A stretch of DNA of 64,000 bases from positions 1,054,001-1,118,000 of the forward strand of contig CAVOPA010000003.1 in NCBI GenBank assembly GCA_963697705.1, given 5' to 3'. Under the pieces are notes generated by a model, which worked only from the letters and a program-made list of their open reading frames with translations, was not told the DNA's origin and made no database searches. The position numbers were made by a program, and so were the translations under genes. This document shows, one piece after another, positions 1 through 8,343 of this stretch; position 1 is the stretch's first letter; each line of letters opens with the position of its first letter. The DNA is from CAVUCH01 sp963697705 (lineage in GTDB: Bacteria; Acidobacteriota; Vicinamibacteria; Vicinamibacterales; JAENWD01).

Positions 1-282
1 GCGACGACGCTGACGATCATCGCCACGAACGTGGCGCTCGACAAGACGAGCCTGACGAAGCTGGCCATGATGGCCAACACCGGCGCGGCGCGCGCGATCA
101 ACCCGTACCACACGCAAGGGGACGGCGATCAGGTGATCGCCATTTCCACCAGTCGCCTGAAGCGGGACCTGTCGTTGACGGCGCTCGGAGCCGCCGCCGC
201 CGGCGCGGCCGCCGACGCGATCCGCCGCGGCGTGGAGCAGGCGACCGGCGTGCCCGGCTGGCGCGCCGTGCGCGACCTGTAG
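1..282 (+). CDS. P1/S58 family peptidase (DmpA-like), C-terminal fragment
   Basis: This is the last 93 codons of a gene that enters from the left edge, open in frame 1 from base 1 to the TAG at 280-282. The visible part (IATNVALDKTSLTKLAMMA, then AARAINPYHTQGDGDQVIAI, then a small Ala/Gly-rich helix) matches the C-terminal subunit of the S58 family of N-terminal-nucleophile aminopeptidases such as DmpA (L-aminopeptidase/D-esterase). In that family the precursor cleaves itself into two chains. The nucleophile lies outside the window, so activity cannot be judged. The family call rests on recognising the conserved tail. The real start is not in view. Confidence 0.75.
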   Translation, partial: ATTLTIIATNVALDKTSLTKLAMMANTGAARAINPYHTQGDGDQVIAISTSRLKRDLSLTALGAAAAGAAADAIRRGVEQATGVPGWRAVRDL

Positions 283-437
283 CCAACGCGCAAGGCGCGA
301 TTGAGCAGGTGACGGATGTGGATGTCGGCCTACTTTCGGCATCCGACATGATCCGACATCCTGCCTGCAGCCTCGTTTCGCAGCGGCTGTCAGGTGCTGT
401 CCGCACGGGGCAAAAACACCGGCGTTATGCTGTGGCG

Positions 438-902
438 ATGGACACGTTCACGATGGAAGCGATTGGCTGGGTGCGGAGCCCGCATGCGGCGACCAGCTCC
501 ATCCCCAAAGGGCCGGCCGCGAAGCACACGGCTGAGGGCGTGCTCGAGATCAGGCCGGACCTCGAAGCGGGGCTCACCGATATAGACGGCTTCTCGCACC
601 TGTATGTGATCTGGGCCTTCCATCGCGCGGAAGGCTACGATCTGCTGACGATCACCCCGAACGACGATCAGCCGCACGGCCTGTTTGCGACGCGCACGCC
701 GCGACGGCCCAACCCGATTGCGCTCTCGGTCGTCGAGCTCCTCCGCCGCGAGGCTCACCGGCTTCACGTCCGCGGCGTGGACATGCTCGATGGCACACCG
801 ATTCTGGACATCAAGCCGTACTTGTCGAACGTGCCGGACGAGCGGCTCAAGCGAGGATGGCTGGCGGAGGCTGAAGAGAGGCGTTCACGAAATGCACAAT
901 GA
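438..902 (+). CDS. trmO: tRNA (N6-threonylcarbamoyladenosine(37)-N6)-methyltransferase TrmO
   Basis: 154-residue TrmO/YaeB-type protein, which methylates N6 of t6A at position 37 of tRNAs using S-adenosylmethionine. Family landmarks are visible: EAIGWVRSPH at the N-terminus, FSHLYVIWAFHR, the ATRTPRRPNPIALS block (residues about 75-95) that binds substrate, and GVDMLDGTPILDIKPYL. An upstream GTG at 309 keeps the frame open, but the added residues do not look like the family, so the ATG at 438 is preferred; no strong ribosome-binding site decides this. The last codons (Asn-Ala-Gln-stop) are made of the GCACAAT heptamer that fills the following spacer, so the C-terminus appears to have been shaped by the repeat. 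Convergent with the Hsp70 gene. Confidence 0.88.
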   Translation: MDTFTMEAIGWVRSPHAATSSIPKGPAAKHTAEGVLEIRPDLEAGLTDIDGFSHLYVIWAFHRAEGYDLLTITPNDDQPHGLFATRTPRRPNPIALSVVELLRREAHRLHVRGVDMLDGTPILDIKPYLSNVPDERLKRGWLAEAEERRSRNAQ

Positions 903-1116
903 AGAATGCACAATGTCGGACGCGATCACGACGAGTAGCGCCTCGATGTGATCAAGCTCGCGCGATGCACAACAAATACTGCACGATGCATCATGCCGGA
1001 CGCGATCGCGCCGAGCAGCGCCCGGATGTGATCAGCGTGCGCTCCACCGCCAATATCAGTATCGTCTCGAGGTAGTCCGCAAAATGGCGTGAGCCGTGTG
1101 CATTGTGCATTGTGCA
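891..1116. repeat. Heptamer island GCACAAT with inverted arm and an 80-bp duplication
   Basis: The space between the convergent trmO and Hsp70 genes starts with degenerate GCACAAT copies (about 893-914) and ends with ATTGTGC copies (about 1095-1116), so the two arms are inverted. Between them lie two imperfect copies of a roughly 47-bp sequence, starting at 915 and at 995 (80-bp spacing), each beginning CGGACGCGATC and ending near GATGTGATCA. The right arm abuts the stop codon of the leftward Hsp70 gene and the left arm overlaps the last codons of trmO. Confidence 0.8.
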
Positions 1117-3954
1117 CTACCGCTCGTCCGCGAACCGTAACCCCGCCGGCAGCGTCTCCCCGAAGTAGCGCACCGCATCGGCTTCCGTCCCCGATCGGGC
1201 GTGCTGGACCGCGTCGAGCAGATCGGGCCCAGCGTTCGCGGCCTCGAGCAGGGCGACAACGGCGGCGCGGTGCGCGTCATCGATATCGAGCGCGGCGTCA
1301 TCGACGCGGGCCGCGATTTGCGCGATGGCACCGAGCGCGTCGGGCACAATCACCGTCCACGCGAGCATCATGTCGAGCCACCGCTCGGCGACGGCCGCCG
1401 GCACCGTGCGATCGAGCGGCCCGTAGAACGGGCGCCGGGCGCCGAGGCGGCCGAGCGCCCACAGCAGGCTGCCGTTGCGCGGCTCCTTGCGGGTACGCGC
1501 GAGGAGCTCGTCGCCGATCCGCATGCGCGTGTCGCGATCGAGCCGCTCGAGCGTCGCGAGCAGGCGCCAGCTCTCGCGTTCGATCTGCGGGTTCAGCCGC
1601 GGCGGCTTGCGCCCGCCGATCCCGAGCGGACCCATCACGCGCAAGGCCAGCTCGCGCTGCTGCCCGGCGCTGAACCCGCCCGACACGCGCTGCCACAGGA
1701 TCAGCCACTCCACCTGGCACTGGATGTCTTTCGGGAAGGCGAGGCCGGCCGCGTAGACCTTCCGGATCTCGCCGATGCGCCACTCGTCAGCTGACGCGCC
1801 GAACCCGGGCCGCAGGCAGAACCCCGCGAGGTTCAGCCACCGCGCTTCGAAACGGTGCCCCCGTCGCCGCGCATCAGGGAGTCGAAGCAGGCGGTCGGCG
1901 AGCCGGCGCAGCACGACGACGGGCCAGGCCTGCTTGCCGAGTCCGACCAGCGTCTCGATCTGCGCAACCACCGTCTCGGGGGTGGCGTCAACGGACTCGG
2001 CGCCCATGAACACGTCTTCGAGCAACGCCTCGGCTCCGACGATGGCCTCGTCGGGGACCAGCATCTCGTCACGCACGGATCGTCCGGAGGCCTCAGGGAC
2101 ATCGTCGGTCGCCCCACCGCGCAGCTGGAACTGCAGGCGCCATCGATGCGCCGTCTCGGCCGATTGCAGCCAGAGCTCGAGGGTGCCCAGCTCGGTGAAT
2201 CGGGCAGAGAGGTGCACCTGGATTTCAGCCTGACGCGACCGCTTGCCGTACCGCAGTACGGAGACGAGCGGCGCGTGGCGGTGCAGGCCATCGTGCCCGC
2301 CTTCGAGCGTCACCGACGCGCCGGGCGCATCCGTTCGCACCAGAGAGCTGTACAGAGGGAATGACACCGCCCTGTTGGTGAGCACGGTGAACACGCGTGC
2401 GGCCAGGTCCACCGTCGTGCCTTCCTGCACCCCGCGCGGCAGCACGGCGAGCGCAGCGATCCCGGTTTCACCCACCGTCGATCCCTGCACGCCCAGGTAG
2501 TAGCTGCGCGCACTGCCGGCGCGGATGAGTACGCGTCGCATCGCGTCGGGCAGCCGGCGCAGGTACCCGTAGTACGCGGCGCCGAGCGCGACGGCGGCCT
2601 CAGGGCGCTCCACCGGCAAGACACGCGGCGGCGTGCCGCCCCACGCCGTCATCGCCTGCACGATCCGCGCGCGAGCCACAGGTGGCGCGAAGAACCCGCC
2701 GTTGAAGAGAATCGCGTTCGGACGCACGGCGCTCATCGTGTCCGGAGCTGCAGGGGTCGGCGGTGATCCCGCCCGCGGCGTACCTGTTATCGGCTCACCT
2801 GATCGCGCGGCGTGCGCAAGGAAGCGCGCGAGGTGGCGCGTCACGGCGGCATCCGTTTCGTAGGGCAACCCGAGCTCGCGCAACGCTCCAGGACGGCGAT
2901 CCCGCCTCGGAAGCTCGCCCGGTGCGGTCATCGGCAGGAACCCGTCCTCGAGCAGGCCGAGGACGTCCGCTCGGGTCACGTCCACGCTCTGCGTCCCCCC
3001 GACCACCGACCGGCCGCTGCCCAATACGGTCAGCGCGACGCGCTCGAGTGAGTCGCCGGAGAGCAGTCGCTCTTTCGCCGCCGTGCACTGGCGGCGCATC
3101 GCGAGGCGCTGGGAGAGCGACAGCCGCGAGCCGAGCCGCTCTTCCACCAGTGTCGCGAGCGCCAGATCGAGATTGTCGCCGCCGAGCAGCAGGTGCTCGC
3201 CGATGGCCACCCGCTCGAAGGCGAGCTCCCCGTCATCGAGTGACACGCGAATGAGGCTGAAGTCGGTCGTGCCGCCGCCCACGTCGCACACGAGGACCTG
3301 GTCGCCGTCCGCCAGGTAATCGCCCAGGGATCGACGGTTGGCGGCGATCCACGCGTAGAGCGCCGCAAGGGGTTCTTCGATCAGCGTGAGGTTCGGCAGA
3401 CCCGCCTCGGTCGCCGCTGCAATCGTCAGCTCGCGCGCTTCCTCGTCGAACGACGCGGGGACGGTGAGCACGATGGGTTGTGCCTCGAAGCGCAGGTCGG
3501 CGTTGCCGCGGGCCCGCGTGGCGTTCCACGCGTCGCGCATGTGCGCCAGGTAGCGTGCCGAGGCCGCGACCGGCGAGACGGCCCGCATCCCGGGCTCGTG
3601 CCCGAACGGCAGGATGGGTGCCGTGCGATCGACGCCGCCGAAGGCCAGCCACGACTTCGCGGACACCACCTGCCGCGCCGGCACCAGCGCCCCGTGATCG
3701 CGCGCGAAGACGCCGACGGGATCCGCGTCCGCGTCCCACGGCGGCGCGAGCGCCCCGCCCACCCGCTCGTGCGCGTCGGCGAGATACAGGAACGACGGCA
3801 GCACGGGACGCGACTGCACGTCGCCGGGCGCGACGAGCTGCGGCACCTCGAACACACGCAGGGCCGGGGACAGCGGGTCGCCGCCCGGCCGAGGCTCCAC
3901 GTAGGCGACCGCGGAGTTGGTCGTGCCGAGGTCTATCCCAATCACTTGATCCAT
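1117..3954 (-). CDS. Hsp70 family protein with C-terminal DUF3731-type extension
   Basis: 945-residue DnaK-superfamily ATPase. The N-terminal actin-like domain (about residues 1-520) carries phosphate-1 motif IGIDLGTTNSAVA, TVPASFDEEARE, phosphate-2 motif VCDVGGGTTDFSLI, LLLGGDN and the adenosine-motif-like LFNGGFF. The usual DnaK substrate-binding domain is not recognisable. Instead a long C-terminal half (about 560-945), rich in Trp and Arg helices, resembles the DUF3731 extension I recall from large bacterial Hsp70-like proteins. No J-protein or GrpE lies nearby. It is second in a leftward cluster after a smaller Hsp70 paralogue and a DUF2760 gene. The ATG at 3954 is preceded directly by GGAACCC heptamers, which are the only purine-rich Shine-Dalgarno candidate. 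Function is unknown; a peptide-binding or assembly ATPase role is inference. Confidence 0.85.
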   Translation of the reverse strand: MDQVIGIDLGTTNSAVAYVEPRPGGDPLSPALRVFEVPQLVAPGDVQSRPVLPSFLYLADAHERVGGALAPPWDADADPVGVFARDHGALVPARQVVSAKSWLAFGGVDRTAPILPFGHEPGMRAVSPVAASARYLAHMRDAWNATRARGNADLRFEAQPIVLTVPASFDEEARELTIAAATEAGLPNLTLIEEPLAALYAWIAANRRSLGDYLADGDQVLVCDVGGGTTDFSLIRVSLDDGELAFERVAIGEHLLLGGDNLDLALATLVEERLGSRLSLSQRLAMRRQCTAAKERLLSGDSLERVALTVLGSGRSVVGGTQSVDVTRADVLGLLEDGFLPMTAPGELPRRDRRPGALRELGLPYETDAAVTRHLARFLAHAARSGEPITGTPRAGSPPTPAAPDTMSAVRPNAILFNGGFFAPPVARARIVQAMTAWGGTPPRVLPVERPEAAVALGAAYYGYLRRLPDAMRRVLIRAGSARSYYLGVQGSTVGETGIAALAVLPRGVQEGTTVDLAARVFTVLTNRAVSFPLYSSLVRTDAPGASVTLEGGHDGLHRHAPLVSVLRYGKRSRQAEIQVHLSARFTELGTLELWLQSAETAHRWRLQFQLRGGATDDVPEASGRSVRDEMLVPDEAIVGAEALLEDVFMGAESVDATPETVVAQIETLVGLGKQAWPVVVLRRLADRLLRLPDARRRGHRFEARWLNLAGFCLRPGFGASADEWRIGEIRKVYAAGLAFPKDIQCQVEWLILWQRVSGGFSAGQQRELALRVMGPLGIGGRKPPRLNPQIERESWRLLATLERLDRDTRMRIGDELLARTRKEPRNGSLLWALGRLGARRPFYGPLDRTVPAAVAERWLDMMLAWTVIVPDALGAIAQIAARVDDAALDIDDAHRAAVVALLEAANAGPDLLDAVQHARSGTEADAVRYFGETLPAGLRFADER

Positions 3955-4203
3955 GTGGGTTCCGGGTGCCGGGTTCCACGTTCCAGGTTGGGTTCCGGCG
4001 TTCCGGGTTCGGTTCCAGGTTCCCGGTTCGGTTCAGGTTCCAGGTTCGGTTCCACGTTCCAGGTTCAGTTCCAGGTTTCCTGGCGGCACGAACAAGCGGG
4101 AACCAGGAACCGGGAACCCGAAACCAGCTAGAACCCGGAACCCGGAACCGAACCTGGAACCCCGGAACCCAACCTGGAACCCAGAACCCGGCACCCGGAA
4201 CCC
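3955..4203. repeat. Heptamer island GGTTCCG / CGGAACC, inverted arms, filling an operon spacer
   Basis: The whole 249-bp gap between the two Hsp70-like genes is made of degenerate 7-bp units. The left half (3955-4080) reads GGTTCCG/GGTTCCA on the plus strand and the right half (about 4095-4203) reads GGAACCC/GGAACCG, so the transcript could fold into a very long imperfect hairpin. The repeats run from the stop codon of the upstream gene to the start codon of the downstream gene with no unique sequence left over. The same family recurs near 50.0 kb and 55.6 kb. Confidence 0.9.
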
Positions 4204-6030
4204 TCAGCCCACCTCGTGCTCCCGAATATTCAGTTCCAGCTTCCAGCGGTGGGCGCCTTCGCGCGAGACGCACCAGAGCTCGAGCGTGCCAATTTCGGTG
4301 ACGCGGCTCTCGAGCGTGACCGGCAGCACGGTGTCGTCCCGGCCTTCGAGCTGGAGCGTCACTTCGAGCGGGCTCAGTTCCTCGATGTCGTCGCTCCAAT
4401 CGTCCACGAGCGTGCCCGGCGCATCGCCCTTGCGGATGCCGGAGCTGAGGAAGCGGAACTCCGCGGGCTCGCCGACCACGAGACCGAACTCCCGATCGAT
4501 GGCGGCGCTGGTGCCCTCCTCCATCCCGAACGGCACGACGCAGAGCGCCTTGAGCGGCGCCGGCATGCCGGGCACCGCCGGCATCGCGCTCTCGATACCG
4601 ACGTAGTACGACCGCGGCGCGCCGCTGCGGATCCGCACGCCGCGCCCGAGCCGCGCGCGGCCGTAGTAAGCCGCGCCGCGTGCCACGGCATGATCGAGGT
4701 CGGGGGTATCGAGGACCTGCTCGCGACCAAGCGGCTCGAAGCCCTCCTGGGCCAGCCATGCGCTCAGCACCTCGACGACCCGCTCGCGCAGGACAGCCGC
4801 TTTCATGACACCGCCGTTGAAGAGCACGTGGGTCGGACACGCCAGGCCGCTCGGGCCGCGGCGCACCGTCGATGTGGCCGCCGACGCGACAGGCTGTCGC
4901 AGGAACTTCGCGAGCTGTCGCGTGATGGCCGCGTCGGCCGCATACGGCAAGCCGAGCTCCTGGAAGCCGACACGCCGCTGCCGCGCCGGCATCGCGTCGC
5001 TCGCCACTCGCGGCAGGAACCCGTCGAGGAGCACCGTGCGCACATCGACGGCAGTGACCTCGGTCCGGATGGCGCCGCCAATCAGCTTGCTGCCGCGTCC
5101 GAGCAGGGTGACCGGGTGCGAACCGAGGGCCGGATCGCCGAAGAGCGCTTCCTTCGCGAGCCGCGCCTGGTGCCACAGCCCGTGCAGCTGCCAGGTGTCG
5201 ATTCGGTGCCCCTGATCTTCGAGGCGCAGCTGCAGCACGCGCGCCAGGGCGAGATCCATGTTGTCGCCGCCGAGCAGGATGTGCTCGCCGACCGCCACCC
5301 GTTCGAGGCGCAGCTCGCCGTTCTCTTCGGACACGGCAATGAGGCTGAAGTCGGTCGTGCCGCCGCCGACATCGCAGACGAGCACGAGATCGCCGACGCG
5401 CACGCGCCGCCGCCATCGCTCGCCCTGGTCGGCGATCCACGCGTAGAAGGCGGCCTGCGGTTCTTCGAGCAGAGTCACGTGCGCGAGCCCGGCTTCTTCT
5501 GCCGCGCGCACGGTTAACACGCGCGCTTCCTCGTCGAACGACGCGGGCACCGTCAGCAGCACGTCCTCGTCTTCCAGGCGGGTGCCCGACTGCTGCGTCC
5601 AGGCATCCCGCAGGTGAGCGAGGTAGGCGGCGGATGCGTCCACGGGCGACACCTTCGGCACCTCCGGCGGCGCCCCCCACGGCAGAATCGCGCCCGAGCG
5701 GTTGGCGGCGCCGTGCGACAGCCACGATTTGGCCGATGACACGAGGCGCACCGGGTTCTCCGCCCCGCGCTTGCGCGCGAGCTCGCCGGCGATGCGTGAG
5801 GGCGCCGGTTCCCACGGCAGCGCCAGGCTGCCGGCCGGGAAGTCTGCTTCGCCAGGCAGATACAGAAACGAGGGCAGCAGCATGCGCGACGCGACCTCGT
5901 GCGGGTTGACCAGCTGCGCGATCTCGCGCACCTCGATCGGCGGCTGCTCCTCGGCTGGATCGGCGCTCACGGCGGCGAGCGCACAGTTTGTCGTGCCGAG
6001 ATCGATCCCGACGATGAAGCGGGGTGCCAA
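4204..6030 (-). CDS. Hsp70 family protein (shorter paralogue)
   Basis: 608-residue DnaK-superfamily ATPase, clearly related to the larger neighbour. Both contain TVPASFDEEAR and the identical VCDVGGGTTDFSLI block, and each starts with an IGIDLGTTN-type phosphate-1 loop (here VGIDLGTTNCALA). It also has HILLGGDNMDLA and LFNGGVM. It ends shortly after the nucleotide-binding domain with a beta-rich tail (about 520-608) shared with the paralogue (WCVSREGAHRWKLELN against WLQSAETAHRWRLQFQ), and it lacks the large C-terminal extension. The likely start is a TTG at 6030, 23 bp after the DUF2760 stop, with AAAGG upstream. Co-transcription with the DUF2760 gene is likely from the tight spacing. Substrate unknown. 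Confidence 0.84.
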   Translation of the reverse strand: MAPRFIVGIDLGTTNCALAAVSADPAEEQPPIEVREIAQLVNPHEVASRMLLPSFLYLPGEADFPAGSLALPWEPAPSRIAGELARKRGAENPVRLVSSAKSWLSHGAANRSGAILPWGAPPEVPKVSPVDASAAYLAHLRDAWTQQSGTRLEDEDVLLTVPASFDEEARVLTVRAAEEAGLAHVTLLEEPQAAFYAWIADQGERWRRRVRVGDLVLVCDVGGGTTDFSLIAVSEENGELRLERVAVGEHILLGGDNMDLALARVLQLRLEDQGHRIDTWQLHGLWHQARLAKEALFGDPALGSHPVTLLGRGSKLIGGAIRTEVTAVDVRTVLLDGFLPRVASDAMPARQRRVGFQELGLPYAADAAITRQLAKFLRQPVASAATSTVRRGPSGLACPTHVLFNGGVMKAAVLRERVVEVLSAWLAQEGFEPLGREQVLDTPDLDHAVARGAAYYGRARLGRGVRIRSGAPRSYYVGIESAMPAVPGMPAPLKALCVVPFGMEEGTSAAIDREFGLVVGEPAEFRFLSSGIRKGDAPGTLVDDWSDDIEELSPLEVTLQLEGRDDTVLPVTLESRVTEIGTLELWCVSREGAHRWKLELNIREHEVG

Positions 6031-6053
6031 CGGCGTGGGCCTTTCTGGGTGCG

Positions 6054-6590
6054 TCAGGAGACTTCGACTTCAGCGGGGGCGACGATTTGCCGCGCTTCCG
6101 GGGCGCCGAGGGCGGGGAGCTGGACCCGCGAGGACCGCCACCCGCGATGCCGCAGGATGCCGCGGAACGGTCCGCCGCCGATGACCCGGCCAACCAGCTT
6201 GATCGACGCGGGATCGAACCCGCTCGGAACCGTGACCGGCTGTTCCTCGGCGCCTTCGAGAATGGGCTCGAGCTCGAAGGCGCCGGCGAGCGCGCGCCGG
6301 CAGTTCGCGTGGACGTCCCGGACGGCTGCGCCGATCTGGGCGTCAGCGTACGTGCCGAGGTCTTCCATTAGAAAGTCCACGAGGCGCCCCTCCCGCTGGA
6401 GTACGGACAACAGAAGCACGGCGCCGTCATCCGGCCGTTCCACCGTCGCTGGCGTGATGGCGACGACCGCTGTCGCGTCGCCAGCAACCGCTTCGGCAGC
6501 CTCCGCGACAATGTCGTCCGGAAGCGTGCCGGAACTCAGCAGGTCCCAAAACGCCCGGAATGCCAGCACAACTCGTCGTCCAAAACCCAT
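6054..6590 (-). CDS. DUF2760 domain-containing protein
   Basis: 178-residue soluble protein with no signal peptide: MGFGRRVVLAFRAFWDLLSS, then an alpha/beta region with AVLLLSVLQREGRLVDFLME and a C-terminal IGGGPFRGILRHRGWR segment ending in QIVAPAEVEVS. This layout matches DUF2760, a family I know as a regular genomic neighbour of Hsp70-like proteins with DUF3731. Here it is the first gene of that cluster, 23 bp ahead of the smaller Hsp70. The ATG at 6590 follows GAGGAG with good spacing; the longer upstream reading frame runs through a tandem repeat and is rejected. It may act as an accessory or substrate adaptor for the two Hsp70-like ATPases, which is inference only. Confidence 0.8.
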   Translation of the reverse strand: MGFGRRVVLAFRAFWDLLSSGTLPDDIVAEAAEAVAGDATAVVAITPATVERPDDGAVLLLSVLQREGRLVDFLMEDLGTYADAQIGAAVRDVHANCRRALAGAFELEPILEGAEEQPVTVPSGFDPASIKLVGRVIGGGPFRGILRHRGWRSSRVQLPALGAPEARQIVAPAEVEVS

Positions 6591-6658
6591 GCGGTGCTCC
6601 TCGGCGAACGCGAGCTCCCGGCGGGACAGACCGCCAGGAGCGGAGCCTTCGATTGTAC

Positions 6659-6751
6659 CCGGAGGCTGGAGGCTGGAGGCTGGAGGCTGGAGGCTGGCGG
6701 CTGGCGGCTGGAGGCTGGCGGCTGGCGGCTGGCGGCTGGCGGCTGGAGCCA
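6659..6751. repeat. Heptamer island GGCTGGA/GGCTGGC
   Basis: About a dozen tandem copies of GGCTGGA or GGCTGGC, a strict 7-bp period with substitutions at the last base, between the DinB stop codon and the DUF2760 start (both genes leftward). The same family recurs at 28.6-28.9 kb and 40.4 kb. Confidence 0.9.
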
Positions 6752-6765
6752 TGCCTACGACCGCA

Positions 6766-7281
6766 TCATGAGCCGCGCACGACGCGAGCCGTCGTGATCG
6801 CCTGGCCGGCGTGGCGGGCCGCGTGCTCGGCGGCGTGAAAGAGGAGGCCCATGACGGTGGACGGCAGCTGCTGCCGCCCGACACCGCGCGGCTCGAGGAG
6901 CACGCCCTCGGGCGTGGCGCGGATCTGCGTGAGCGCGAGGTCAATCGCCAGGTGCAGTTCGGCGAGCAGCTCCGGGGCGGCGGCCGGAGGCGTCCCGGGC
7001 TCGCCTTCGTCCTGGGCCCGCCGCCGCTGTTGCTCCGAGAGCGGCTCGCCGCGTGCGTACGTCAGGAGCCGATCGAGCGCGCCGGCGAGATGCCGGACGT
7101 GGAACCCCACGGCCGGCGAACCGCCAGGCCGCCGCCAGATCTGATCGGCCGACAGCCCGCCGAGCGCCCGCTCCGCGTCCTCCCGTGCGTGCACCAGCGC
7201 GTGTGCCGCGGGCATCAGGAGCGGCGGCACGCCGTCAATGGGTCCGCGCTGCCAGGCCTCGAGCGGGGAGCGATCCGACAT
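6766..7281 (-). CDS. DinB family protein
   Basis: 171-residue four-helix-bundle protein of the DinB/YfiT superfamily. The putative metal-ligand histidines are visible in GFHVRHLAGALDRLL (about residues 55-70) and FHAAEHAARHAGQ near the C-terminus. The family includes DNA-damage-induced proteins and thiol transferases (bacillithiol, mycothiol); the exact reaction cannot be inferred. The ATG at 7281 begins MSDRSPLEAWQRG and is chosen over an upstream start at 7359 because the extra residues are not family-like. It diverges from the pseudo-receiver/ATPase gene, with 107 bp between the two starts. Confidence 0.82.
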   Translation of the reverse strand: MSDRSPLEAWQRGPIDGVPPLLMPAAHALVHAREDAERALGGLSADQIWRRPGGSPAVGFHVRHLAGALDRLLTYARGEPLSEQQRRRAQDEGEPGTPPAAAPELLAELHLAIDLALTQIRATPEGVLLEPRGVGRQQLPSTVMGLLFHAAEHAARHAGQAITTARVVRGS

Positions 7282-7388
7282 GGTCTGCCGATCATACCGG
7301 GCACGCGCGCCCTGCGCGGCCGAGGCGTCGTTCCGCAAAACATCTGTCTCGGCAGACAAACTGATCTACGCTGCTGCAGAGAAGGACC

Positions 7389-8261
7389 ATGCAGCAATCA
7401 CCGCCGAAACCCACGGCCGCAGCCCCGGGCCGCGTGCTCGTGATTGGCGCCGCGGCAGCGCTCGTCGACGCGCTCCGCGCCAACGCCGGTCTCCACGATG
7501 TGGAGATCGATCTTGCCCCGGGCAACGTCACCGCGCTGCAGCAGCTCCGAGGGCGCGACTACGACGTCGTCGTCACGGATCCCGGAACGTCAGTGGTGGA
7601 GGACATCGCGTTCACGGCGGAGATCCGGGAGGTCCGCCCGCGCACACGCGTCATCGTGCTCGCGCCCGTGACACCACAGGCCGATCTCATCGCCGCCCTG
7701 CGCGCGCACGTCTTCGCGTGCTTTGCCGCGCCGTTCGACGTGGAGGACGTCGCCCACATGCTGCGCACCGCGCTCGCCGAGGACGCGTGGCGCGAAGGTA
7801 TTGAGGTGCTCTCCGGGTTGCCGCACTGGATCACGCTGCGGGTCTCCAGCCGGCTCGTCACGGCCGAGCGGCTGATCCACTTCATGACGCGGTACCGCAC
7901 CGACGTGAACGACGCGGAGCGCGACACGTTGATGCTCGCGTTCCGCGAGGTGCTGATGAACGCGATGGAGCACGGGGCCGGCTTTCACCCCGAGCAGGTC
8001 GTCGAGGTGTCGGCCGCCCGGACGGACCGTGCCATCGTGTATTACATCCGAGATCCCGGACGCGGATTCCGGCAGGCGGATCTCGAGCAGGTGACGAGCG
8101 CGGCGGACGCGACAGACCCGACCGCCCATCTCGAGCGCCGCGCGGCACTCGGCATGCGGCCGGGCGGGTTCGGAATGCTGCTCACGAGAAGGCTCGTCGA
8201 CGAGCTCGTGTACAACGAACGTGGTAACCAGGTGGTCCTGGTGAAGTACACGGACCGCTGA
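7389..8261 (+). CDS. Pseudo-receiver plus RsbW-type histidine-kinase-like ATPase
   Basis: 290 residues. The N-terminal about 125 residues have the receiver fold pattern (RVLVIGAA, DYDVVVTDPG, TRVIVLAPV, CFAAPFDVEDV). However, the usual acidic pair after the first strand is missing (IGAA) and the conserved Lys of the KPF motif is Ala (AAPF), so phosphorylation is doubtful. The C-terminal about 140 residues are a GHKL ATPase of the anti-sigma kinase type: N-box EVLMNAMEHG, G1 box IRDPGRGF, G2 box PGGFGMLLTRRL. Such proteins normally phosphorylate STAS anti-anti-sigma factors; a STAS gene lies 3.6 kb downstream but partnership is inference. ATG at 7389 follows AGAAGGA. Confidence 0.85.
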   Translation: MQQSPPKPTAAAPGRVLVIGAAAALVDALRANAGLHDVEIDLAPGNVTALQQLRGRDYDVVVTDPGTSVVEDIAFTAEIREVRPRTRVIVLAPVTPQADLIAALRAHVFACFAAPFDVEDVAHMLRTALAEDAWREGIEVLSGLPHWITLRVSSRLVTAERLIHFMTRYRTDVNDAERDTLMLAFREVLMNAMEHGAGFHPEQVVEVSAARTDRAIVYYIRDPGRGFRQADLEQVTSAADATDPTAHLERRAALGMRPGGFGMLLTRRLVDELVYNERGNQVVLVKYTDR

Positions 8262-8343
8262 GCCGTCGCGAGCCGTTCGTGCAGGCCGTGCAAGCCGGAC
8301 CCGGTTCTATCGGGCCCGCGGGTGTGCCAATCGACTGAGCGCA

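Noticed and set aside
3233..6193. Very long minus-strand reading frame overlapping both Hsp70 genes
   Set aside because: It is a shadow frame in GC-rich sequence: Arg/Ala/Gly-rich with no motif, while the other minus-strand frames encode clear Hsp70s.
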